A DNA stretch of 64,000 nucleotides from Pelodera strongyloides (taxonomy: Eukaryota > Nematoda > Chromadorea > Rhabditida > Rhabditidae): contig JAANDG010000313.1 of NCBI GenBank assembly GCA_036852015.1, positions 51,001 to 115,000 on the forward strand, read 5' to 3'. Both the position numbers and the translations under genes were made by a program. Below are positions 1 to 15,300 of this stretch, piece by piece. Within the stretch, counting starts at the first letter, position 1. Each line of letters opens with the position of its first letter. Under the pieces are notes generated by a model that searched no databases, was not told where the DNA came from, and saw nothing but the letters and a program-made list of their open reading frames with translations.

Positions 1-782
1 CTTCACCACATTTTCGTTGTTCTCGGCACCTTTCGATAATAAACTCATCAGCATGTTCATGAACCTAAACAAACGAAACCTGTGAGCCAGACTACTTATG
101 GGAGCCGCTATCAATAACTCGCGGCTAATCATGCACACCGGTCACGTTGTTACCCACGCAAATTCCCTTTTCGACTTCTTGAGCTTGAGTTGCTTGAGCT
201 TGAGCATGGCGAGACGGCAATAACTTTTGTTAAAGTAAGATAACAAAAAGCATACCGCTGGAATTTGCCCACATGAGTGCGGAACTTTTGGTGAGTTCGT
301 AGCTCAGCTGGTTGTAGACCGTCCAGGCCAAAGTGCACTGCCAATTTAACGTCTTCTTCCTAAATAGTAAGAAGTGTACTATAATAAAGCAAGTATTTCG
401 GCGATTTCGGGACGGACCTCTACGAAACATGTCATAAGCGTTGTCATGATATTGGATAATATTGTACATGTCATAATATTGTACTGGGCCATCCTTGAAA
501 GAAGGAGCACGCTTTTGGGGAGTAAAATTGAAGGCCGCGGAGGCTCACGAAACATGGGCCATATATTTCTTTCCTTTTATCGAAGGTTGTATCGAAGGAT
601 CTTCGATGTATCGAAGGATCTTTGTAAAGCATGTTTTTTGGAAATTAGCACCATTATCTTTCGATAAAACGAAACTAATTGAGCACTTCATTCTCGTGAG
701 CCTCCCCCTTTAACCTAACACACCTTTTCACGAAAACTTTTAAGCTCTCTTCCCCTAGTTTATAGAAAAACATTCTTAGACA

Positions 783-895
783 AATATTGAGGGACCAAAT
801 AACTTGAGTAGGAACTGAACCCGCATCTTTGGATTCTTTGGATTACTTCGTTAAAGGTAGTGGTAATGATTCGTTACCACTACACCACTTCTACC
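783..895 (-). repeat. tRNA-derived relic (degenerate A and B boxes)
   Basis: Read on the minus strand, the segment contains TGGTGTAGTGG, which fits the pol III A-box pattern TRGYNNANNNG, and further on CCAAAGATGCGGGTTC followed by AGTTCC, a B box one base off consensus. The spacing is longer than in an ordinary tRNA and I could not fold a convincing cloverleaf. The 16-base CCAAAGATGCGGGTTC stretch is shared with the relic at 25672-25735, so both probably belong to one tRNA-derived family. A class II tRNA pseudogene is an alternative. Confidence 0.5.
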
Positions 896-2127
896 CTAGC
901 CATTCTCAGCCAGTCATGGACTCTAGAATAGCCGTTCTCTCTTTTCTGATTCTTATTTTAACGTCACCAGTCGTGTCAGAATTTCATCCTTCCCCAGGGA
1001 CAGCTTTTAACCACTCAACAAAATTTCGCCCAATAGTAGAGGAACACTAAAACTGGAAGGCATCCGAAAAAGGAAACCCATATTTATGCTAAACAGAGTC
1101 TTGGATGCTGCGGTGACAAACTTGCCACAAAGTACATAAACAAAATCAATCAAATACGACAAATTTAGGTATCTTGGGTGTTATGTGTGTATGTGGATAT
1201 GTGTGTGAGTCAGTTTGTCCGTTCGTTCGTTTCCCCATTTGCGCTATTGGTTTCTCTATCATACTTTTCACACTTGGGATAAGCCTCAAAATATTCATCA
1301 ACCAGTGACGCGGAAAAGGTGCGCGGCTCCAGTTTGGCAACATTCCCAAAAAAAAGGTGCGGCACTGGAGCGAACGTCCGCGTTGAACTGAACTTACCAA
1401 AAATAACTGAAGGAACATTTTCTCGAACACGGCGTATTTATCGCCTATCTTTGCATATTCCTCTGCAACTCGCTGTATTTCGGAATCTTCGGCGAATAGT
1501 ACACGACCCGAGTAGCTGAAAAGTGATACTTGAATTTGCCGCCGCGGCAGATTGGCGCGAGTGCCGCGTTGGAATTCCGAAACAGAATTCCAGCGGACAC
1601 CCTCGTACCTATGATGACATATGATGACACCCCCCAAGTGGAATGACACTCCCCTCACACGCCTTCCCGAAGCAGCTAGAGAATTTCAGTTGAATATATA
1701 AGCAGCATGTCCATACCTGCTGGCCAAGTAGACCTTTTCCACGGAAGAAGCTTTATGCCGGTGATTTTTCATCAACTTTGCCATTCGAGGTGTACACACG
1801 TAGCGTTGCGGAGAGCTGTATCGACAGCTAAAAGTACAAATACACTATACTGCATGTAATTAATTGAGGTAAGCCATAGGTGATAAACCTACTAAATAGT
1901 AGCAAAAATGTGTGTACTAACAGTGCTATGAACAAATGACTGAGGTGAGTCAATTAAAAAAAAGTGTCTTTTTCGACAGTGGTAAAAATAAAAACTTTAG
2001 TTTGAAAATTGTCTCACACCGCCTTCACTGCAGATCGAATCGTCCGTTCCACGACTATTCTAGATGTTTCAGGTTCCGGTTCCATTTTCTAGAAGAAGTT
2101 TACAATTTTCTAAAGTAACACTGGTAA

Positions 2128-2340
2128 GAGAGAGGTAGTCGAAAAGAAAAAGTGATAAAGGTAAAGGTAGAGATAAGGAAAAAGAGAGTGATAAAGAGAG
2201 AAGGAACGTGATAGAGAGCGAGCAAGGGAGACACGAGATAAACAGGATAAAACAAGGTAGAAAGATAAAGAGAAAGGAAAAGAGAGAGAGATAGAGAGAG
2301 AGATAAAGAGGGAGAGAGATGGAACGAGAGGGCGAATATT
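2128..2340. repeat. GA-rich purine microsatellite
   Basis: Imperfect GA-rich repeat, purine on the plus strand. The Ser/Leu-rich open frames on the opposite strand are artefacts of this composition. Confidence 0.85.
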
Positions 2341-2584
2341 CTCTTCCTCCTTTGATGTTCTAGTAATGAAGGGATGTTTTCCGCCAAAGACAAGGCTCCT
2401 CTCTTTTAGCCTCAAAGTAGTAAGTAGGGTTTGTTTTGCTGCATCAAAAAGAACTCGTCAGTCTGATTTTCTTCGCGACGCAATGAACAAAGTGTTACTT
2501 ACTTATTGTTATCCGAGTAACACTCCCTCTCTCTCTCTCTTAGAGATGGGCACCTCCAATAGTGGCTAGAGTAGGGGGCATCAG

Positions 2585-2667
2585 AGACAAAGAGAGAGGT
2601 TTTAGGTTTTAGTGGAACAGAGGAATAGGAGAGTGTGAGATAGTCAAAAGAGAGAGAAGGAGAGAGA

Positions 2668-2706
<39 letters not shown>

Positions 2707-2757
2707 AGAGAGTAAGAGAGTAAGAGAGTAAGAGAGTAAGAGAGATAGAGAGAGGGA
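2585..2757. repeat. GA microsatellite with an 8-bp tandem array
   Basis: A pure GA run of about 35 bases near 2670-2704 passes into about six copies of the unit AGTAAGAG (about 2703-2745). This is a nested simple repeat. Confidence 0.9.
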
Positions 2758-4495
2758 ATTTTTTTCAAGAACCCCTCCGTAAACAGACAGCAAAACGCAA
2801 TTCTTCAATATATGGCATCTCGATTTCTGAAGCGACAAAGAGCCTGGACAAAGGAACGACGAAAATGTATAATAAGCCCTTTAATATTTCGCTCTGATGT
2901 AAAAAGAAGGAGGTTCTGACTCTGAGGGGCGTCAAGAATATAACTCGGTTACCGTAGAAGTTGCATTATTATATGATGAACTACTCAAGATATCTTCTAA
3001 CCAGCTGCGAAATGATTGCCATCCAGTGCGACAGCTTACTAGGTTGAGGCCGCTAAGGCACTAAATGGTATTGACAAGAACCACCATAAAGCTGCTTCGC
3101 ACTTATGGTCCAAAAAGTGGGCGCGGAACAAAAATGGCGCACATGAGGCGCATAAACGGTACGCCACAAGCGCGACACAAGCACGTTACACGTGCGCCGT
3201 GGAGGGCGAACTGAATTGTTTATCTATTGCTCGTCACTGGCTGCGCCTCTTCGCATTAGCCTATTTTGCGCGACGATAGCTAGTCTGCAAGGTGTAGCCG
3301 TAGCCTCATAGGACGAAAATAGAACTATGATGAAAATACAAAAACAAAACAAAAACACTATTATTAGCTCTATTTATGATAGTTTTTTTTTCTAAATACA
3401 ATGCGGCCACACCAAGTATTTCATTTGATTTTGAAGATGAATTGTTGCATAATACTGATTGCCATAATTGTGTCAAAGATTGAAACGTTGAACTACTTCA
3501 AACATCAGTTTCAGAATATCAGATCAGTTTCTATCAGTTTCTACAATAATGGGAGTGGAGATGTAACACAATAAGGTCGGTCCTTTCCCAAGAAGCATCG
3601 CGGCGGCAAACGTCCTTGTAACTAAGTAACTAACCATCAGATGTTACATACTCTGAAAGGAGGTTTCAAAATTACTCCGAGTTTTTCACTTATGAGAAGG
3701 CTGAAGGAATAGAGGGTTTACATACACTACACTAACACGATAATGTCGTTCCTTTCGTGCACATAGACTCGGCAGTCATAAATCACGAGAATTTTAATCA
3801 AATGCCTTTTCTGAAGGCATTAACGGATTAACGTCCACAAAGTAAAAATTTATTGGCCTAATACGACGGGTCATAAATTCTACCGAAAGCTCAAATGCCC
3901 GTATATTTACAAAAAAAAGGCAATCTGCTTCGAGGTAACAATAATGAATTCTCTAGAGTGCATAATTTCGAATACAGCCTACCATGAGAAGGAGTAACAC
4001 GAAACAACTTCCAACAATATCGCCTAATTATCGTTGTCTTTTATAACCTTCTAACAACTTAGCCGGCGCTAGTTTTAAGAACCGTTCGTGTATCCATGGC
4101 CATAGGCCCATAGGGCCATAGTCTTGAAAATCATCGAAGTTGAAAGTTGAGACTGGTAGAGTCTGAGAAAATCTAGAAGCTGGGCCAATATTCAATGAAG
4201 GTGTTGGCTTCTTCATCACGTACATGGCACAACTACTTAGAAACATTTGGAAAGCTGATGAAAAAATTCAAGTAAAGAACTTTAAATTCCAAAAATAGTG
4301 TGGAAACTGAGCCCGATTGGTCAGCACTAAAATGCGCACAAAAAGCGCATTAGCGAGGTTTCTATTCGTCAAATTCGTTGAGAGGCCACATTAGAATGGG
4401 TGCTGGGGAGAGGGATGCGGCCTTCCCCGGAAACGGGAACTCGCATCCTTTTTTGGGGACTCCTCTCGTCGCTCTCCCCTCTCTTATATCACTGT

Positions 4496-4580
4496 TTTCT
4501 CTGTTTTCTCCCACGTTCTCTTCCCCTCTCCCTCTCTCTTCCCCTCTCCCTCTCCCTATCTCTACCTCTCTCTTCCCTCT
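4496..4580. repeat. CT-rich microsatellite
   Basis: Pyrimidine-rich tract of CTCTCC and CTCTTCCC units on the plus strand, with no coding signal. Confidence 0.8.
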
Positions 4581-6129
4581 GTACAGTATCAGTATGAAAT
4601 GTGAATTTTGGATTTTTTTATCACAGTATTCGACGCATGTACTTGGTCGCTGAATTTCTTAGCAATGAAGACTACGATAACTAATTGGCCGGGAGGAATC
4701 GCTCAGATTATCATCACAATTATGGCAATTAACCATAAGCTAGGCATTTCCAACAAATGGGCGTTTTCAGGATAATTTACGAATATCCTACTGGGTTTCT
4801 GGACAGTTACCATATTCATATTTCATCACGAAAGTTTTTTTGTGCTCTCAGTAAACCACGGTGAAAAGCAGCTCGTAATGCGCTCAGTACATCAGAACAC
4901 GCAGTTTCAAGTTGTAGAACCAAAATAGTCGTTCAAGCTTCTCCAGAAATCTTATACATTTCAGAATCAGTCGCACAGTTCCTGTATTTAGGTAGTCCCC
5001 GCATGCTCGACAATATTATGGTGTTTAAAAATGTGTTTAAAAATTTATCCGCATTATAGAAAATGCGCCATGCTATAAACAAAAACGAAGCGAAAATGCA
5101 CAATTCATGCGCTCTTGAAAAATTTTTATTTTTTGTCTGTCTGTAGATATTCTCCTGTAGTTCCAAAATACGGTAGTTTTTCTACACTTGGATGAAAAAT
5201 CGGCCATACATTGGAACCCCATTAACCTGGAACCGGATACACGGGATGAAGTACTCTCAAAGTGAAACACTTGCACCTTACATTTCCATGCCCAAATAGA
5301 AGCCGTAACTCACCGTTGAGACACGCTTCACCCTTCAATATAGGTTTAGACCTGATAAGGGGAGTAAAACTAAAAGCACGGGAAATTTTCCCTGCGAATA
5401 TATGGCACACACTTCGCGCATCGGCGGCTCTCAAGAATTTTCGCCATTGATGACTTTTCGCGCAAAAATGCGGCAGTGGCAAATGTCTGGCTCACATTTA
5501 GTGGGCCCAGTGTGCGGGTACGTTGTACGACGTACGCCGTACCGAAATAATAGCCCAAACAGCTTCGCATTCATTTTGCCGAGATCAAAATTGCACAACT
5601 TTGCACAAATCATTCCTGACATTTTTTCATTTTCGTGTCCTAACAACGTGAAACCTGTTTATGGGCGGCAATTTTTTTTTGGTGTCTCTACATCCGCGCA
5701 CCTCGTACTATCTTCGCCAGTTTGTCGCCAGGTTCTCGTGAGTGCACTGGGCACCCTTTCGCAAGAATCTGGCGGAGATCGGGCGAAGGCTTCCGGCATC
5801 CTTCTGCATCAATCTCCGTATTTGCTTACAGTCTTTTTCGCCGCGCGAAATGAATTCACCAGGATTTCGCAGCACACCACCCGAGTTTCCTCCGTGTAGG
5901 TTCACGTTTCACGTACAACGTGTTATATTACACGTATGGTTGTCTAGATATAGTACATAGCCACCATGTTGCCCTGTATTCTAAATAGGTTTTGACCAGT
6001 CATAATTATTTGGATTTGAAAGTTTTGCGAAATTTCTCCCGCTTTTTTCATTTCCCATGACATTCTGCCGAATCGCTAGACTGGCTAGACAATAATTGAT
6101 TTGCAATACATAGAAAAGAGATACAGACT

Positions 6130-6228
6130 TCAGAGGGGGGGGGGAGACAGGAGAGTTATAGAGGTTGTAGGAGAATTAGTGAGAGAAAGTCGGAGATGTT
6201 GAGAGAGGAGTGGGAGCGAGAGGGAGAA

Positions 6229-6259
<31 letters not shown>

Positions 6260-6290
6260 ATCGGAGAGAGATGAAACCAGAGACAGAGAC
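6130..6290. repeat. G run and GA-rich microsatellite
   Basis: A run of ten G residues (6135-6144) is followed by an interrupted GA repeat with a purer GA core near 6232-6260. Confidence 0.85.
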
Positions 6291-8196
6291 CAACCCCAAA
6301 GTTGCACTCTCCTCTCAGGGCAGATTGTGGCTTCAAGAGCCCAGACCAGACAACTAGGGAAAGTATAAGATAACGAAACAGACAGAAAGCGATAAGGAAA
6401 ACGCAACACTATTATGGAGAGATCAAATTTCACTTGAACCTGCGAATATCTTCGAAGTCTTTGTCATAAAAGATCCACTGAAGCTGGTCGGCAAAGGGTT
6501 GAAATATTTTTGTAAACTCCGCTGTTCCTATTTAGTATTCAATATGTTAAAATAGCTGAAGTACGCCTGTCAAGATACTCCCTACCCTATTTATGCAACT
6601 GGCAACTAATTGAGTACACCATATAAACCTAATTACGGGTTGCTGTTTTATACACAATGTCGCAAGAAGGTCTGAACTTTATTACAACCAATCAAAACAA
6701 CGCGAAACTCTGAGTGTGCTGTGCGGCGAAAAAAATCAGGTGCTCCAACATCTCGCACGCACCTCGCGCGCACCTCGCCAGACTTTGACCAAGTTCTCGA
6801 GAGCACCCCTTGGCTACAAACTGGCGAAGATAGGGCGAAGTCGCCGTACACAACACCATTTTATTTGATTGTTCATGAATTTTCTCATTTCGCCGCGCGA
6901 AATGTTACAGGCGCCTTCCAAAGAATACGCTGTTTCACGAACCATAAAAACAAAGTTGTACCCATAATTCATCTCCATTATACCGTAGTTTCAGACCGAA
7001 CAGGCCAGTCGTGTGGCACAGAAAGGGACACACATCATCTTTGAGTTCAGTTACACATACATACAACACTGGCGATGCCAACACACCTACACCTATGTAT
7101 CCGACGATCAGGCTCAAGAAAAACCAGGATTTTCTTGTCGGAAAAAAAACGAAAGAACCTGAAACAGAGAACCACCACACCACTTCAGACGCACGAAACA
7201 TTGTGCGTGACGAAACTTTCATACACTATGCACGCGATTACGTTTTTTTTTTATTTGCGAAGCCCTCGGATTATAAGATTGTCTTGTGAAGCCCAACAGA
7301 TTCGTACACAAATTGCATAAAGCGGGAACACAGTTGACCAGTAAACGCTTCGCACACCACGTACCACACCGCTTTGATGACGAGAAACATGTTTCTCGTC
7401 TGTCATTGTGCTCCACTGATAGTTTTAGTACTTCTTTTGGATCGAAAAAAAGAACGGGGTCACATCCGTACATTCCTTCCTCGTGAAAACCCTTTCCCTT
7501 TCATTGCGGTCATTTTGCGCTCCTGACCCAAAACAGACCTTCACCCATATTGGGTTCGCGGCTTGGAGAGAACAGTTCACAGCTTTACTGAACTCCTCTC
7601 GCTGTGCTGTCAAACGGACCGAATCGCTACGTGTTCTCCTGTTTCGACTCAGTTTCTACTTCATACACTCGCCTGTTCATACAAGGTAAGGGTAACTGAA
7701 TTAAGCAAACCCCCCCCCCCCCCTCCACAATTTCCTAGTTCAGTCAGTGACATGCAAATTATAGTAGACCAGATGGCTATCGCCGCGACTATTCAGGCGA
7801 TCATACCAAAAAGGTCAGACTGCATACTTATATGATATGTAACGTAGCTTTAGAATTTATGCAATAAAATTCGATTGTGCTGATTTTGAAGAGTTGAGAA
7901 ATGTTGCCATAGCCGGACCTCTTTGGTTTGCCCTTTCATAACCGAGAGTGGATTTGAGACAAAATTATAGCATATTATCAAAAAGCTGTCACACAGAGCC
8001 CCACAACGACATGAAACAATAATTATTGGTGAGATAAGCACTGCAGAAATAAAAAACGCCACTTTAGATGGTTCATTGCTACTACCTGCTCCTGGCAACG
8101 CTACTGTTTATTCGAGATACGATGCCGCCCGAGGAACTCCAATCAAACCACGAAAATCAAATGTATTAAGCCAAGACACAGAATAATCAGTTAGTA

Positions 8197-8202
8197 TTTA
8201 TT
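8197..8202 (-). terminator. Poly(A) signal of the DEAD-box helicase gene
   Basis: TTTATT on the plus strand gives AATAAA on the minus strand, about 64 nt beyond the helicase stop codon, which is a normal position for 3' end formation. Confidence 0.7.
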
Positions 8203-8265
8203 AATCGAAATAACAAATGAATAAAGCAAGATCATCCGTGAATTGTGCACATAATTATCCTTTGT

Positions 8266-11661
<3,396 letters not shown>

Positions 11662-12332
11662 AAACTGGAATATGGTACATTACTCCAGAATTGCTACCCT
11701 ATGGAGAATGAAAAACGTACAAAGGGGAAAGAGGTAGAAAGGGTAAACTAAGCTATTTCCGCAAATAAAGGGAATGATGGTTGAAAGCCGCTAACAAGAA
11801 CTACAGACATACGCAATGATTCGAAATTGAACCCTCCCGAAGGGAGCCCCGGTTCTGACCACGCCCCTTTGCATCGATCATACCGTACTGTGTACGATGT
11901 GCAGGTTGTACCCAGTTAAATGGCATTTTGCCAATTGGCGGAAGGCCAGCTATTTTTTTCTGATTTTTTTATTCCGAAAATTTTTGCAAGGTTTTTCCAT
12001 CGGTGTTTTTGGTATGTTTGTAAGTAACATGCATAGCCCCCTTCATTTATTGGACAGATTTCGCGCGCAGCGTCATCACTGACATATGGGATGTGTGAAT
12101 TCTGACAGAATCACAGATATATGAATACTTTATTCAGTGTACACCGAAGTAAAGCGGAACACAAAAAAAATGACAACAATAATATAACAACAACGACAAA
12201 ATCGTTGACTATGTAAGCACCGTTTGACGAGTTTAATCAAGGTTCGATTCTGTGAAGCTTTCTGCTTTGGCCACCGGAACGCGGAACAACCTTCATGTTA
12301 TTCTTTCCATTTCCAGGCCCATTCTGATGTAG
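11662..12332. promoter_or_regulatory. Divergent intergenic region, probable shared promoter
   Basis: About 670 bp separate the minus-strand helicase start from the plus-strand NPAT-like start. No gene is seen in it. Acceptor-like sites mark both edges: TTCCAG on the minus strand ending at 11665, and TTTCCAG on the plus strand ending at 12316. I see no convincing TATA box. A shared bidirectional promoter is inferred from the layout only. Confidence 0.45.
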
Positions 12333-15300
12333 ATGATGATGCAGGACGAAGTGATCAAGCCTCCAATCAAGGAGATCGACTCTCTGCTGTTTGGATACTT
12401 ACGACGCCAAAAGGTATATGTTTGGAGTTATGACAAGTAATTGTATTTCTCTTTTGAAGCATCGTGTGCTTTAGCATCGATGTCACTATCAAATTCGTAG
12501 TCAATAGTAAATCTTATATTATTTACCATTAAATTTTAGTACTTCGAAACCCTGAGATGTCTTATGGCAGAATCGGAACATTTGAAGAGCCTGGATAGCC
12601 TTAACATTCCTGGACAAGTTGTAATCACCATAAACGACACCATATCGAATAAAAACCTAGAGCAAATTGTGCAGGTTAGTTGGGATTAACATTAACGCAC
12701 GTTTCATTACTTTGTATTTGTATTGATTTCCCTGATGAAATTGCGTACGCCGGATTGGACCGACGGATGGAATGGATGTAGTAGTTTACCTCAGTTGGCG
12801 TTTTTTTCCATTTTTTCGTTAGCTAAACCTATGAGTTTCCGGTATTACTAGTTTTTATTTTCAGAATTTCCTGGAGTTTGGACGTTTCGATATACCCGGT
12901 GAATTCATTGATTTCGGAGCTCGTCTTCGGCAACTGAGTGACCAGTTCTCTTTTATGACTTCTGTCAATCCCAACTATTCGGAAGGGCAAAAACGTATCT
13001 ATGGAAAGAATGTTCGCACACGTCAGCAACAAAATCCCCGCCAGAGGTGGCCATTATCCTTATTCTTTTCTTTCTTCTCTTTCCGCTTTTCCGGTGTCTT
13101 GGGCAATGCCCTAGTCAATTACCATGCGGAAATGTATCAAAAATACAAAATTTGCTCTGGTTTGTAGTGTATGCCGAGAGCGTTTTCCTGTTAAATTTTT
13201 GAGTTTGAATGTTATGAGAAAATATTATCACTGTCGAGTGCTCACTGAAATATTTTTTAACGTTTACAGGGTTTCAAATCAACCTATCCCTACGAACTTA
13301 GGGGGCAGTGGCGTGTATCCAGATCGGCAACAACAACTGGCGCATGCGGTACGGTACTATATGTTTTATGTAGTATATATTTTCTACAATTTGAGCACAT
13401 CACCTATACCTTTCCATAAGCAAGGTGGTGCTCAGCAATCGTACCTTTCTATTTCTCACATTTCCTTTTTTTAAATAAGTGGTTGTTGTTTCAGAATTCG
13501 GGGCTGTGTTCGAATGGAGACCTCAATTTCGGGTGCCAGATGACGGCGGGCACTGAACGATCTGTTCAACCGGAAAATCACAGTCAAACATTTTCGTACG
13601 TGAATACATTTTTTGCCTGTATAGTGTAAATTGCAAGGAATACTAGCTGCCTTTGAAACAAGTTGATAGTTGAACTCGGCAGCATGGGATCTCAAAAAAG
13701 AAAAAAAAACAAGGAATGAAGAAATTGTAAGCAAAAATTAACTTATAGCGCACAAATGCGCTGACTGCGCATATTTCGGTTCAGTAGTTTGGATTCGTTT
13801 CAGTGTTTTGTTCCTAGATATCCTCCAAGCGCCTCAATTTCAGTTCGCTGTCTGCAGCTAATGCTGTAGCTGCGCAACAACAGTACCATAACGTCAGGTC
13901 TTCTCCCTTGCGCGACCCACTACCCTTGGATGCATCTCAACAGAGCGCGCAGTCGTCAACGTCAATCCAGGACATCAATATGGACGAATCACATTGTTCG
14001 GAAACGGGTAGCAGGTAATTTTTATTACCTTTGATTTATGAGAATTTGTATTTTCTGTGTGGCTGACCGCTGACATGGCATGCAAGTTCCCACAATCGCT
14101 GGTCGCCTATGCAGTTTACCCGTAGGGTAGCCCTCCATATGAGTGCTGCCATCTGTTCAGGGTCTTCTACTGCTTGCCCTATTTTTCTTTTCTAGGGTTG
14201 TAGTTAGTTAATTGGGCATATGCTTATAGTTAGGTAATTGCATTTAAATCATTTTCAGACGCAAATCCGCACATCCTCTGCCGCTCGCCGAGCGCTTGGC
14301 ACCGACCAAGTCGCTTGTACAGGGTTTAGTGAAACTTGCTCAAGATTCTACTGGTGGAAAAGCTGCTCCTACCACGTCTGACAGTACGGTGAGAGTTACG
14401 AGTCCTCTGTCTTTATACTTATGTTGCTTTGTTTGAAAAGTTTGATAATCAGCTGCAAGCAACAAGAATCGACCAATAAAGATTATTATTATTGTTATTA
14501 TGAAGTATTGGACCCGGACTTTTTACAGGTCTCTGTGTTGTCTAGCATTGATGACAATGTCATGGATACATGCTACCAAATGCTCAATGTCCCGAACGTT
14601 TATGATGTAAGTTGACTTTTTCAACGATTATGGGCGTGGGCAGATTTGACATTAATATTTTTGGTGTTTGTTAATGTGTGATTTTTGGGTTTATCTGTAT
14701 CGCATTGCAGTTCTCAAGCTTTCCCATGATCTAACCCACATTTTCAGGTGTTTTCTGATCTCGATTTCGATCAAATGGCCCTTCTCGACATTCCAACGAG
14801 AACCGATGATGTTGATGGTGCGATTGATGGGACAGAATGCGAGCCGATGGTAATACCTTGCCTGTATATTTATTCGTTTCAATCGATTTGGGGCTTTGCA
14901 CTTTGCGCACATTTTCCCTTCAAGGGACGCGGTCACCGTTTTGGCCCTTATGTATACTTTGTGTTTTTATTATCTTCATAATTTATAACCCATAGTGTTG
15001 GGAAAATGTTTTGCAAATTTGCAAGAAATGCGGCAACAGTGAGTAAAAAATTTTGTCCTCGAACTCGATCCAATACGCACCCGTAACCCTAGTAATTGTC
15101 CAGCATATGGCCGTGCTGATAATGACTCGACGAACGTTATTCCGCTAATTAATCGGTCGAATACATCGCGGGCATTATAACATTTGGTTTCATTTGGTTT
15201 TATTAACTGTGGACGATGCTTGGATCTTGGATCTTGGATCTGAATGATGCTTGGATCGGACGCAACTTTTTTAATCAATGAATGTCTCGCTGAAAACAGC

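Larger units (their letters stand above)
1..8195. other. Intergenic region without a supportable gene
   Basis: No reading frame here shows a recognisable family, linked exons, or a start with a nearby splice acceptor. The longest open stretches (about 170 codons at 1146-1658 on the minus strand and 165 codons at 5402-5899 on the plus strand) have no domain I recognise and overlap open frames on other strands. The region contains GA/CT microsatellites, a 14-base poly(C) run at 7710-7723 and a tRNA-derived relic near 0.8 kb. It is downstream of the helicase gene that ends at 8266. Confidence 0.6.

Noticed and set aside
1146..1658. 170-codon minus-strand open frame in the left intergenic region
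   Set aside because: No recognisable domain, no linked exons, and another minus-strand frame and a plus-strand frame overlap it. Treated as chance.
2100..2838. Leu/Ser-rich minus-strand frames
   Set aside because: Direct translations of GA/CT microsatellites.
5402..5899. 165-codon plus-strand open frame
   Set aside because: Overlapped by minus-strand frames of similar length, no family resemblance and no splice context.
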